NCBI GenBank assembly: GCA_016125475.1
Contig: WGLR01000014.1
Coordinates: forward strand, 62,001 to 126,000
Length of the DNA: 64,000 nucleotides
Direction: 5' to 3'
From: Betaproteobacteria bacterium
GTDB lineage: Bacteria; Pseudomonadota; Gammaproteobacteria; Burkholderiales; Ga0077523
This document shows, one piece after another, positions 8,914 to 17,008 of this stretch; position 1 is the first letter of the stretch, and every line of letters begins with the position of its first letter. The translations under genes were made by a program, and so were the position numbers. The notes below the pieces were generated by a model. It searched no databases. It was not told where the DNA came from and worked only from the letters and a program-made list of their open reading frames with translations.

Positions 8914-9842
8914 CATCCCCTGGGGTGGTGTCGCTCGTGGAGCTGCCTCAGGCGCTCGCGCGCGACGTGCGTGTAGATCTGGGTCGTGGAAACGTCCGCG
9001 TGCCCGAGCAGCATCTGTACGACACGCAGGTCGGCCCCGTGGTTCAGCAGGTGCGTCGCGAAGGCGTGCCGGAGCACGTGCGGCGAGATCGGCTTCGCGA
9101 TGCCGGCAACGGACGCGTGACGTCTGATGAGCGTCCAGAACATCTGGCGCGTCATGGGGCCCGCCCGGCCAGTCACGAACAGCGCATCGCTCACCCGCCC
9201 GGCGAGCAGCGCGGGACGGGCGTCACGCAGATAGGCGTCGATCGACTGGATCGCCATCTCCCCGATCGGCACCAGACGCTCCTTGGAACCCTTGCCGATC
9301 ACGCGCACGACTCCCGCGTCGAGGCTGACCTGGGACAGGGTGAGCGTGACCAGTTCGGACACGCGCAGCCCGGTCGCGTACAGCAACTCGATCATCGCGC
9401 GATCCCGCTTGCCGAGCGGCTCGTCGACATCCGGACCGGCGAGGAGCCGCTCGACCTCGTCCTCCGTGAGGCTCTTCGGCAGTGGTCTGGGCAGCCGCGG
9501 CGTGTCGATACTGGTGGTGGGGTCTGCGGAGATGCGGCCTTCCCGGACCTGCAGGCGGTAGAAACGCTTCAGCGTCGAAAGCAGCCGGCTGGCCGTGGAC
9601 GCCTTCGTGCGCGACGCATACCGGAATGCGAGATAGGCAAGCAGGTCCGCGTGACCGGCTTCCAGCAGGGTCGTCCCACGCTGATTCCGCAGCCAGGCGC
9701 CGAAGAGCTTCAGATCCCGGCGATAGGCATCCAGGGTGTTGCGCGCGAGCCCGTCCTCGAGCCACAGCGTGTCGCAGAAGGCGTCGACGACCGGATCACC
9801 GGCGTCGGTCAGCGCAGCACGCCCTCGTGCGCGAGCAGCCAT
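8913..9842 (-). CDS. xerD: Site-specific tyrosine recombinase XerD
   Basis: The 309-residue length and all catalytic residues fit XerC/XerD: Arg in YATGLRVSELV, Lys in GKGSKERLVP, His-x-x-Arg in HVLRHAFATHLL, His in LGHADVSTTQ and the Tyr nucleophile in IYTHVARERL. An N-terminal core-binding SAM-like domain (residues 12-105) precedes them. XerD with XerC resolves chromosome dimers at dif, under FtsK control at the septum. The XerD rather than XerC call rests on overall similarity of HVLRHAFATHLLNHGADLRV and is less certain. The ATG at 9842 overlaps the 3' end of ogt by 34 bp, so the two are probably coupled; longer upstream frames only read through ogt. Confidence 0.88.
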   Translation of the reverse strand: MAARARGRAALTDAGDPVVDAFCDTLWLEDGLARNTLDAYRRDLKLFGAWLRNQRGTTLLEAGHADLLAYLAFRYASRTKASTASRLLSTLKRFYRLQVREGRISADPTTSIDTPRLPRPLPKSLTEDEVERLLAGPDVDEPLGKRDRAMIELLYATGLRVSELVTLTLSQVSLDAGVVRVIGKGSKERLVPIGEMAIQSIDAYLRDARPALLAGRVSDALFVTGRAGPMTRQMFWTLIRRHASVAGIAKPISPHVLRHAFATHLLNHGADLRVVQMLLGHADVSTTQIYTHVARERLRQLHERHHPRG

Positions 9843-10294
9843 TTCTTCACCACCATGGGATGACCCGACATGCTGCCCATGAATCCGCCGAGCCCCCCGG
9901 TGCCGACGACGCGGTGACAGGGGACGACGGGAGGAACGGGGTTTGCGCCACAGGCCCCGCCGACGGATCGCGCGCTGGTTCCCAGCACGCGGGCCAGTTC
10001 CCCGTACGTGAGCGTCGTCCCGACGGGAATGTCGCACAGGGCGTCCCAGACACGCTGCCGGAACGGAGTCCCCACCGGACGCAACGGAAGGTCGAACCGG
10101 AAGGTCGGCTCGCGAAGATAGGCGTCGAGCTGCGCGCAGGCTTCCCGGGTCAGCGCGTCGGTCCCGCCGAACACGGGACCGTCGGGCGGAAGATATTCGA
10201 TGAGCTGGACGAAGCCGTTCGAGACGCGAATACCGAGGCGTCCGAACGGTGCCCGCATGCATGCGTCGTAATCGACTGGCCGTTCCGCTCTCAT
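9809..10294 (-). CDS. ogt: Methylated-DNA--protein-cysteine methyltransferase
   Basis: The 161-residue protein has the DNA-repair alkyltransferase signature VVPCHRVVG, whose Cys accepts the methyl group from O6-methylguanine. It is preceded by the DNA-recognition helix region TTLTYGELARVLGTSARSVGGACGANP. It repairs O6-alkylguanine directly in one suicidal step. The length is the Ogt type, without the AdaA domain. The ATG at 10294 is followed by a short lead to the conserved fold. Its 3' end overlaps xerD by 34 bp, an unusually long overlap. Confidence 0.9.
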   Translation of the reverse strand: MRAERPVDYDACMRAPFGRLGIRVSNGFVQLIEYLPPDGPVFGGTDALTREACAQLDAYLREPTFRFDLPLRPVGTPFRQRVWDALCDIPVGTTLTYGELARVLGTSARSVGGACGANPVPPVVPCHRVVGTGGLGGFMGSMSGHPMVVKKWLLAHEGVLR

Positions 10295-10356
10295 GCCCCG
10301 GATTCTACGTCGGGCCGCGATGCGAACGGGAGTGCCCAGGGCGGCCGCGAGGGCCG

Positions 10357-10391
10357 AAAAGAAAAAAAGCGACCCCGCAGGGGGTCGCTTT
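10357..10391 (-). terminator. Rho-independent terminator of the rpsP-rplS operon
   Basis: On the minus strand, AGCGACCCC (with a short CTGC loop region) pairs with GGGGTCGCT and is followed by a TTTTTTTCTTTTC tract. It lies 30 bp past the rplS stop and is the clearest intrinsic terminator in the window. Confidence 0.92.
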
Positions 10392-10420
10392 CCTCGAATG
10401 CCTTGCCGGAGGACGGGCGA

Positions 10421-10840
10421 TCAGTTCGCCGGCGCCGGAGTCTCCCTGGCCTGGGCTGCGGCAGCGCGAACCTTGCCGCTGTGCCGGCCACCGACCTTCT
10501 CCCGGATCCTCGCGGACTTGCCGGAGCGGCTGCGGAGGTAGTAGAGCTTTGCGCGCCGCACGTCGCCGCGCCGCTTCACCTCGATCGAGGCGATGAGCGG
10601 GGAGTAGGTCTGGAACGTCCGCTCCACACCCTCACCCGACGAGATCTTGCGCACGATGAAGGAGGAATTGAGACCGCGATTGCGCTTCGCGATCACGACG
10701 CCCTCGTACGCCTGCTGCCGTCGCCGCTCGCCCTCGACGACCTTGACGCTCACGACGACCGTATCCCCCGGAGAGAAATCGGGGATGTCCTTGCCGAGCC
10801 GTGCGATTTCCTCGGCTTCGAGTTGTGCGATCACGTCCAT
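10421..10840 (-). CDS. rplS: 50S ribosomal protein L19
   Basis: The 139-residue sequence has L19 hallmarks: [58 protein letters not shown] and [26 protein letters not shown]19 sits at the 30S-50S interface. About 20 extra C-terminal residues rich in Ala and Pro exceed the roughly 115 of E. coli, as is common in betaproteobacteria. AAGGAG 6 nt before the ATG overlaps the trmD stop, so it is the last gene of rpsP-rimM-trmD-rplS and ends at a strong terminator. Confidence 0.98.
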   Translation of the reverse strand: MDVIAQLEAEEIARLGKDIPDFSPGDTVVVSVKVVEGERRRQQAYEGVVIAKRNRGLNSSFIVRKISSGEGVERTFQTYSPLIASIEVKRRGDVRRAKLYYLRSRSGKSARIREKVGGRHSGKVRAAAAQARETPAPAN

Positions 10841-10850
10841 GGTGCGCTCC

Positions 10851-11615
10851 TTAACCCTTGCTAGATTCGTGTTCCCGCTGGAATTCTTCCAGCAACGCCC
10901 GCTCTCGGGCCGTTAACTCCCGAAGCTCCAGCAGATCCGGGCGACGCAACCACGTACGCCCGAGCGACTGCTTGAGCCGCCATTTGTCGATCTCGGCATG
11001 GTTCCCGGACAGCAGAACCGGTGGCACGCGATCGCCGTCCAGCACTTCCGGCCGTGTGTAGTGCGGACAATCCAGCAAGCCCTCGACGAACGAGTCTTCC
11101 TGGGCGGAATCCGCATCGCCCAGCACACCGGGCAGGTGTCGGATGACCGCATCGAGCACCACCATCGCAGCCAGTTCTCCACCGGAGAGTACGTAGTCTC
11201 CGATCGAGATCTCTTCATCCACCTCGCGCCGGACGAGACGTTCGTCCACGCCTTCGTAGCGACCGCACAGGAGGATGAGGCCATCCTCGGTCACGAGTCG
11301 CTCGACCACGTCATGATCCAGTCGCACGCCTTGCGGCGACAGGAACACGACCTTGGGCGACCTTACGCCCGCGCTTCGCTGACGCTGCCTCGCCGCCCCG
11401 AGTGCACGCATGAGCGGTTCGGCCATCATCACCATGCCCGGCCCGCCCCCGTAAGGACGATCGTCGACCGTCCGGTACGCGTTCGACGCGAAGTCGCGAG
11501 GGTTCCACGCCACGAACGAGTAGGCGTCGATCTTCGCTGCGCGTCCGGTCACGCCCCAGTCGGTGAGAGCCTCGAACATTCGGGGAAACAGCGTGACGAC
11601 GTCGTACTGTTTCAC
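10851..11615 (-). CDS. trmD: tRNA (guanine-37-N1)-methyltransferase
   Basis: This 254-residue SPOUT methyltransferase makes m1G37 in tRNAs reading CNN codons, preventing +1 frameshifts. Markers are [21 protein letters not shown] at the start, [31 protein letters not shown] and the knot segment [18 protein letters not shown]. The start is GTG at 11615, immediately adjacent to the rimM stop (TGA then GTG), which implies coupled translation. Confidence 0.97.
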   Translation of the reverse strand: MKQYDVVTLFPRMFEALTDWGVTGRAAKIDAYSFVAWNPRDFASNAYRTVDDRPYGGGPGMVMMAEPLMRALGAARQRQRSAGVRSPKVVFLSPQGVRLDHDVVERLVTEDGLILLCGRYEGVDERLVRREVDEEISIGDYVLSGGELAAMVVLDAVIRHLPGVLGDADSAQEDSFVEGLLDCPHYTRPEVLDGDRVPPVLLSGNHAEIDKWRLKQSLGRTWLRRPDLLELRELTARERALLEEFQREHESSKG

Positions 11616-12101
11616 TCAGTAGTCCAGGCCCCAGTCGACGACTATCCGGCGCGTCTCCCGATCGACGTCGAGCACGTAATGGTCGACGAACGGAATCAGG
11701 CGTTCCCGATCGCCACGGACGACGAGAATCTCGTGCGCGCCGTTGTCCATCAGCCCCGTCACCACGCCGAGGTCCGCTCCATCCGGATTCGCGACGGACA
11801 TCCCTTCCAGGTCTGCCCAGTAGAACTCACCTTCCGCCTCGGGCGGGAGCGCGCTCCTGGGTACGGCCACGTCGCGGTTCCGCAATGCGGCTGCCTGCTC
11901 CGGCGTGTCCACGCCCGCGATCCTCGCCACGATCATGCCGTTGCGGACGGATCCTTCCTCGAACACGATCGTCCGCCAGTTCTCCCCGTCCGCCAGCCAC
12001 CACTCCCGGTGACCGAGGAGCGCGTCCGCCTGTTCGGAGAACGGCTGGATCTTCAACCAGCCACGGACGCCGAAGGGCGCACGAATGCGCCCCATGATCA
12101 C
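11616..12101 (-). CDS. rimM: 16S rRNA processing protein RimM
   Basis: RimM binds S19 and helps mature the 30S head. The N-terminal RimM domain has MGRIRAPFGVRGWLKIQPFS. The PRC-barrel part contains FYWADLEGMSVAN, LGVVTGLMDNGAHEILVV and IPFVDHYVLDVD. I place the start at GTG 12101 (VIMGRI), 8 nt after rpsP, which gives 161 residues. An ATG at 12095 is equally compatible, while a TTG at 12134 would overlap rpsP by 26 nt and add a non-conserved segment. No strong ribosome-binding site separates these choices. Confidence 0.95.
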   Translation of the reverse strand: MIMGRIRAPFGVRGWLKIQPFSEQADALLGHREWWLADGENWRTIVFEEGSVRNGMIVARIAGVDTPEQAAALRNRDVAVPRSALPPEAEGEFYWADLEGMSVANPDGADLGVVTGLMDNGAHEILVVRGDRERLIPFVDHYVLDVDRETRRIVVDWGLDY

Positions 12102-12108
12102 GAGTCGG

Positions 12109-12366
12109 TCAGGCGGTTGCGGCGGTCTTCCCAAATTCCTTGACCAGTCGCCGGACCGTGTCCGAAGCCTGCGCGCCCTTGCTCTCCCAGTCCTTCAGAC
12201 GGGGCAGATCGAGCCGCAGTCTCACGTCGCCTTCGGGCGCGCTCGGGTTGTAAAACCCCAGGCGCTCGATGAACCGACCGTCGCGTCGATTGCGCGAATC
12301 CGCAACGACGATGTTGTAGAAGGGCCGCTTCTTTGCGCCGCCCCGCGAAAGCCGAATGACAACCAT
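12109..12366 (-). CDS. rpsP: 30S ribosomal protein S16
   Basis: The 85-residue protein opens with the S16 signature [20 protein letters not shown] and continues [20 protein letters not shown]. It is the first gene of the rpsP-rimM-trmD-rplS operon. GAGG 8 nt before the ATG serves as ribosome-binding site. The 117-bp gap to the hydrolase gene upstream probably holds the operon promoter; none is obvious by eye. Confidence 0.98.
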   Translation of the reverse strand: MVVIRLSRGGAKKRPFYNIVVADSRNRRDGRFIERLGFYNPSAPEGDVRLRLDLPRLKDWESKGAQASDTVRRLVKEFGKTAATA

Positions 12367-12483
12367 CGGATCGCCCTCAAGGGTTCTCGAAAAAAGGGCT
12401 GGATTCTATCCGGCGGATCGCGGACTTGGCAAGCCGAACCTGCGCACCGCGCGCACTGCCGCGGCGGCGGGCCCCGTCTGCCG

Positions 12484-13242
12484 TCAGCGAGGCGACGGAT
12501 CCGGCTGGTTGCGGAACACCGGATCCAGGAAATCGACGAGCACCTTGACGAGCTGGTCCTCTCGCCCCTCGAAGAAGTGCTGGGCGTCCGGGACCATCAC
12601 CTGCTGCGACCCCGGAATCTTCATGATCTGCTTGCGGCGTTCGTATGCCCCGACCTGCGTGATGGGCCAGTCCCGGCTGCCGAAGACGTCGAGCACCGGG
12701 ATCTTGATGCGAAACATCTCCTCGAGCCCGTTGATGATGCTGATGAACGCCCACGCCTTCACCGTCGTGTCGTCGGTATTGATCAGGTATTGATTGGCCA
12801 TCGTGGCGCCGAGACTGTGCGAGACGATGGCTATGTTCTTGAAACCTTTCGCCTTGAGCCAGTCCGCCGCAAGCTGATAACGCTCTGCGGCATCGCCGTA
12901 GGTGGGGATGTAGTCGCCGATCTTGGCGCCGCCCCCGAGCACGGGAAGCTGGATCGCGAGCGTCGAGTACCCCTGCTCGGCGAGCTTCACGCGCAAGGCG
13001 TGGTAGAGCTCGTAGTCCGGACTCCAGCCCCGGCCGTGCCCGACGATGACGGCGCCGCGCGGGTGATCGGCTTCCGTCCAGATGCCCAGGAACTTGTGCC
13101 CGTTCTTCTGCTGGAGCCAGACGGCATCGCCAATCATCAGCCCCGGAAGGATCTGATCGGCCCACCGCTTCTCCCGGTAGTAATCCTGCGCGCCGGCGGT
13201 GAGACAGACGAAGCCGAGAAACAGGGCCAGCAGTGCTCGCAT
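12484..13242 (-). CDS. Exported alpha/beta hydrolase, DUF3530-like
   Basis: From ATG 13242 (GAGAGG about 8 nt upstream) the 252-residue product begins with a signal peptide, MRALLALFLGFVCLTAGAQ, so it is likely periplasmic. The fold is alpha/beta hydrolase: an oxyanion-type GAVIVGHGRGWSPD, the nucleophile elbow IVSHSLGATMANQY (Ser in S-H-S-L-G), the acid in DVFGSRDWP, and His in DAQHFFEG. The substrate is unknown. It sits between ffh and rpsP, a position usually empty of such a gene. Longer frames upstream only add a basic tail before the signal peptide. Confidence 0.78.
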   Translation of the reverse strand: MRALLALFLGFVCLTAGAQDYYREKRWADQILPGLMIGDAVWLQQKNGHKFLGIWTEADHPRGAVIVGHGRGWSPDYELYHALRVKLAEQGYSTLAIQLPVLGGGAKIGDYIPTYGDAAERYQLAADWLKAKGFKNIAIVSHSLGATMANQYLINTDDTTVKAWAFISIINGLEEMFRIKIPVLDVFGSRDWPITQVGAYERRKQIMKIPGSQQVMVPDAQHFFEGREDQLVKVLVDFLDPVFRNQPDPSPR

Positions 13243-13394
13243 GGGATAGACCTCTCGTGTGATCCTGAACAGGAAACCGCGGGCGGTACGCGAACGGACT
13301 CCGACCACCCGGGGCGAAGGACGGTTCCGCCCCCGTCCCGACTGGGCAACGCCCGAACGGGCGGGACGATGACTTGAGCGTCCGGGCGGTGGCG

Positions 13395-14747
13395 CTAGCG
13401 GAGCCCCGGCATCATGCCCTTCATGCCGCGCATCATCTTCTGGAGGCCGCCTTTCGACATCATCTTCATCATCTTCTGCATCTGCTCGAACTGGTTCAGG
13501 AGACGGTTGACCTCCTGCACGGTCACGCCGGCGCCCGCGGCGACACGGCGCTTCCGGGAGGCCTTCAGGAGTTCGGGCCGGGCACGCTCCCCGGGCGTCA
13601 TGGAATCGATGATCCCGACCGTACGGTTGATGACCCGGTCGTCCATCTGCCCCCCCGCTCCCTGAGCGGCCCTGGACAGTTCCGCCGGCAGCTTGTCCAT
13701 CAGGGCGGACACCCCTCCCATCTTGCGCATCTGGAGGAGTTGCGACCTGAAGTCCTCGAGATCGAAGCCCTTTCCGGACTTCACCTTCCTGGCAAGCTTC
13801 TCCGCCTCGGCGACATCGATGCCCCGGCGCGCCTCCTCCACGAGCGAGACGACGTCGCCCATGCCCAGGATCCGCGACGCCATGCGGTCGGGATGGAACG
13901 GCTCCAGGCCCGTGAGCTTCTCGCCCACGCCCGCGAACTTGATCGGTGCGCCGGTGACGTGCCGCACGGACAGGGCCGCGCCACCCCGGGAGTCGCCGTC
14001 CAGCTTCGTGAGCACGACGCCGGTGAGCGGCAGCGCGTCGGCGAACGCCTTCGCCGTATTGACCGCGTCCTGACCCTGCATGGCGTCCACCACGAAGAGC
14101 GTCTCCACCGGCCCGACGGCCGCATGAAGCTCGCGGATCTCCTGCATCATCGCCTCGTCGATCGCGAGCCGGCCTGCCGTGTCGACGAGGAGGACGTCGT
14201 GATAGTGACGCCGCGCCCAGTCCTGCGCCGCGCGTGCGATCTCCACCGGCTTCTCGCCGGTACTCGACGGAAAGAAGTCGACTCCGACCTGCTGCGCGAG
14301 CGTTTCGAGCTGCTGGATCGCCGCGGGACGGTAGACGTCACACGACACCATCAGGACCTTCTTCTTGCCTTCGCGCAGGATCCGCGCGAGCTTGCCGCAC
14401 GTCGTGGTCTTGCCCGCCCCCTGCAGGCCGGCCATGAGGATGGTCGCGGGCGGCACGGTCGAGAGATTGAGTGCCTCGCTGGCCCCCCCCATCAGGGAGA
14501 CGAGTTCGTCGTACACCACCCCGACGAGTGCCTGGCCTGGCGTGAGGCTGCCGACCACGTCCTGGCCGAGGGCCTTCTCCCGCACGCGCGAGATGAAATC
14601 CCTGACGACGGGCAGGGCGACGTCGGCCTCGAGCAGCGCGACACGCACTTCCCGCAGGGCGTCCTGGATGTTGGCCTCGGTCAGGCGGGCGTGCCCGCGG
14701 AGCGTCTTTATGACACCCGAGAGGCGATTGGTGAGTCCGTCTAGCAT
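13395..14747 (-). CDS. ffh: Signal recognition particle protein Ffh
   Basis: This 450-residue SRP54 GTPase binds 4.5S RNA and signal sequences and docks to FtsY. The N domain opens MLDGLTNRLSGVIKTLRG. The G domain has GLQGAGKTTTCGKLA, DTAGRLAIDEAMM, TKLDGDSRGGAAL and GVGEKLTGLEPFHPDR. The C-terminal M domain is methionine-rich, ending with QMQKMMKMMSKGG and a GMKGMM tail. The ATG at 14747 has GAGG 8 nt upstream; the longer frame to 14891 is not needed. It is divergent from ypjD across 77 bp. Confidence 0.98.
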   Translation of the reverse strand: MLDGLTNRLSGVIKTLRGHARLTEANIQDALREVRVALLEADVALPVVRDFISRVREKALGQDVVGSLTPGQALVGVVYDELVSLMGGASEALNLSTVPPATILMAGLQGAGKTTTCGKLARILREGKKKVLMVSCDVYRPAAIQQLETLAQQVGVDFFPSSTGEKPVEIARAAQDWARRHYHDVLLVDTAGRLAIDEAMMQEIRELHAAVGPVETLFVVDAMQGQDAVNTAKAFADALPLTGVVLTKLDGDSRGGAALSVRHVTGAPIKFAGVGEKLTGLEPFHPDRMASRILGMGDVVSLVEEARRGIDVAEAEKLARKVKSGKGFDLEDFRSQLLQMRKMGGVSALMDKLPAELSRAAQGAGGQMDDRVINRTVGIIDSMTPGERARPELLKASRKRRVAAGAGVTVQEVNRLLNQFEQMQKMMKMMSKGGLQKMMRGMKGMMPGLR

Positions 14748-14824
14748 GGATGAAACCTCGGAGGATGCGGCGCCTTCCGGAGCGTATAATCCCTCCGGCT
14801 GTCTCGCCCACGTGCATTCGCACA

Positions 14825-15640
14825 ATGCCCTCGATTCTAGCTTACGGCACCAACGCCATCCTCTACGCCATTCTGGGCGCCGTGCTCGCACGCGGCTTCT
14901 GGAGATCCGGTCCGGTCAATCCCGCGGGGTTCCTGTGGGTCAGATTCGCCCTGCTGATTCCACTCGGGCTGCAGGCGTGGCTGCTCTACGAGGGCATGTT
15001 CGCGGGTCCCTCCATGTTCATGGGGGTCGGCAACGCGCTCTCGTGCATCGTCTGGGTGGCTCTCGTCATCTACTGGGGGGCCAGTTTCTTCTACCGTCTG
15101 GAGGGCATGCAGGCACTCGTCGTCCCGATCGCCGCCGTCGCGGCCTTCATGCCCCTGGCGTTCCCGCCCACGCATCCCGTGCCGAACGCGGAGATGACGT
15201 TCTTCCGGATCCATCTCGCGCTCTCGATACTGGCGTACAGCCTCTTCACCATCGCGTCCCTGCACGTCCTCGTGATGGCGGTGCTGGAGCGCAGGCTCCA
15301 CAGCGGCGCCCTGCCACCGGTGCTGCGCAACCTTCCGCCGCTGCTGGCCATGGAGAAGGTGCTGTTCCAGATCATCGTGACGGGTTTCGTCCTGCTCACG
15401 GCTTCCCTCGCGTCCGGAATGTTCTTCGCCGAGGAACTGTTCGGCCGCCCCCTCGCCTTCAACCACAAGACGGTCTTCGCGATCCTGTCGTGGCTCATTT
15501 TCGGAGCCCTGCTGGCCGGCCGCCACTTCTGGGGCTGGCGCGGCCGCGTCGCGATGCGCTGGACGCTCGCGGGGTTTCTGGCTCTCGTGCTCGCCTACAT
15601 AGGCAGCAAGTTCGTGCTGGAGATACTGCTCCGACGATGA
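14825..15640 (+). CDS. ypjD: Cytochrome c assembly (CcsA/YpjD) family membrane protein
   Basis: This 271-residue integral membrane protein has about eight hydrophobic spans, starting with the AYGTNAILYAILGAVLARGF segment. The CcsA-like core includes HLALSILAYSLFTIASLHVLV and, near the end, NHKTVFAILSWLIFGALLAG with conserved His residues and a GWRGRVAMRWTLAGF loop. The tryptophan-rich heme-handling loop of true CcsA is not evident. In E. coli the ffh-neighbour YpjD has been linked with the CorB-type transporter, and the same order (ffh, ypjD, corB-like) is seen here. The start ATG 14825 is the first that opens on the first membrane span. Confidence 0.9.
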   Translation: MPSILAYGTNAILYAILGAVLARGFWRSGPVNPAGFLWVRFALLIPLGLQAWLLYEGMFAGPSMFMGVGNALSCIVWVALVIYWGASFFYRLEGMQALVVPIAAVAAFMPLAFPPTHPVPNAEMTFFRIHLALSILAYSLFTIASLHVLVMAVLERRLHSGALPPVLRNLPPLLAMEKVLFQIIVTGFVLLTASLASGMFFAEELFGRPLAFNHKTVFAILSWLIFGALLAGRHFWGWRGRVAMRWTLAGFLALVLAYIGSKFVLEILLRR

Positions 15641-15678
15641 AGTCGCCTCGCACCGAACGCCCCGTAGACTGAGCGGAC

Positions 15679-16953
15679 GTGGACGAGATCTCCACCGAAT
15701 CCCTGGCGCTCGCGCTCCTGGTGCTGCTGATCCTCTCGGGATGCTTCTCGATCGCCGAGACGAGCATGATGGCGCTGAACCGCTATCGGCTCCGGCACCT
15801 GGTCAAGACGGGGCACCGCGGGGCCCGGCTCGCCGCGCAGCTGCTGAGCCGCCCCGACCGCCTGCTCGGCGTCGTGCTGCTCGGCAACAACCTCATCAAC
15901 GCCGCGTCGGCCTCGCTCGTCACGTACCTCGCGTTCCGGTTTTTCGGCGAATCACAGTGGGCCCTCGGCTTCGCGACCGGCTTCGTGACGTTCGCGATCC
16001 TGGTCTTCAGCGAGATCACGCCGAAGGTGATCGGAGCGACCTATCCGGAGCGCATCGCATTTCCGGCCGCGTTCGTGCTGACGCCGCTGCTGAAGCTCGC
16101 GTACCCGGTCGTCTGGTTCGTGAACCTGTTCGTGACCGCGATCCTGCGGCTGTTCCGGCTGAAGACGGGAGCTGACATGCAGGGGCACAAGCTCACGCTC
16201 GAGGAACTGCGCACGCTCGTTCTGGAAGGGGGCAACTTCCTCCCCCAGAAGCACCAGAACATCCTGGTGAACCTGTTCGATCTCGAATCGGGAACCGTGG
16301 ACGACGTGATGGTGCCGCGCAGCCAGCTCGACGCGATCGACATAGAAACACCCGTGGAGGAACTCCGTCGCCAGGTGGCGACATCCAACCACACGCGCAT
16401 CCCGGTATACGAACACAGTCTCGAGAACATCATCGGCGTGCTGCACGTGCGCAAGTTCCTGAGCATCAGCGACGACGACGAGCTCTCGCACGAACAGATC
16501 CGGCAGATCATGCGGGAGCCCTATTTCGTTCCGATGGGCGTCCCGCTGCTCACGCAGCTCCAGCAGTTCCAGGAAAACCACGAACGCCTCGGGCTCGTCG
16601 TCGACGAGTACGGCGAGCTCATGGGGCTGGTCACGCTGGAGGACATCCTCGAGGAGATCATCGGCGAGTTCACGACCCAGTCGCCCCTCGCGACGTCCGG
16701 CAGCCATGCCCGGCAGGCGGACGGAAGCCTCATCGTGGAGGGCGGTACCCTGCTCCGGGATCTCAACCGCCGCTTCGGCACCTCTTTCCCCCTGGGCGGT
16801 CCAAAGACCCTGAACGGTCTCATCCTCGAGCACTTCGAGGACATCCCGGAACCAGGAACTAGCATGAAACTTGCTGATCAACCTCTCGAAATCGTGCAAA
16901 TTCAGGATCGGGTAGTAAAGTCCGTTCGCCTTTTGCCGAAAGAGTCGAAATAG
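15679..16953 (+). CDS. CorB-like (CNNM/HlyC-CorC family) magnesium transporter
   Basis: The 424-residue protein has a CNNM transmembrane domain with three to four spans (residues 8-150, including GCFSIAETSMMALNRYRL and VFSEITPKVIGATYPERIAF). Two CBS domains follow (around VDDVMVPRSQLDAIDIE and RLGLVVDEYGELMGLVTLED), then a CorC_HlyC C-terminal domain (residues 340-415). Homologues export or regulate Mg2+/Co2+; the CBS pair binds ATP-Mg. The gene follows ypjD by 38 bp, the E. coli ypjD-corB arrangement. The start is GTG 15679. A bulged hairpin follows the stop. Confidence 0.9.
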   Translation: MDEISTESLALALLVLLILSGCFSIAETSMMALNRYRLRHLVKTGHRGARLAAQLLSRPDRLLGVVLLGNNLINAASASLVTYLAFRFFGESQWALGFATGFVTFAILVFSEITPKVIGATYPERIAFPAAFVLTPLLKLAYPVVWFVNLFVTAILRLFRLKTGADMQGHKLTLEELRTLVLEGGNFLPQKHQNILVNLFDLESGTVDDVMVPRSQLDAIDIETPVEELRRQVATSNHTRIPVYEHSLENIIGVLHVRKFLSISDDDELSHEQIRQIMREPYFVPMGVPLLTQLQQFQENHERLGLVVDEYGELMGLVTLEDILEEIIGEFTTQSPLATSGSHARQADGSLIVEGGTLLRDLNRRFGTSFPLGGPKTLNGLILEHFEDIPEPGTSMKLADQPLEIVQIQDRVVKSVRLLPKESK

Positions 16954-16956
16954 AGA

Positions 16957-16983
16957 ACGAGGCCTGCCGCAAGGCGGCTTCGT
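16957..16983 (+). terminator. Bulged hairpin between the corB-like gene and pilB
   Basis: ACGAGGCCTGCC, loop GCAA, GGCGGCTTCGT forms an 11-bp stem (one G-T pair) with a single bulged T and a tetraloop of GNRA type. It starts 3 bp after the corB-like stop and ends 25 bp before pilB. The weak GTTTC downstream suggests partial termination or a leader structure for pilB. Confidence 0.4.
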
Positions 16984-17008
16984 CACGAGTTTCGTCCATC
17001 AAGAGAGC

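Noticed and set aside
6232-8976. Long plus-strand open frame opposite lon
   Set aside because: It is an antisense shadow produced by codon bias. It stays open across the lon amber, but its protein is Arg/His-rich and patternless.
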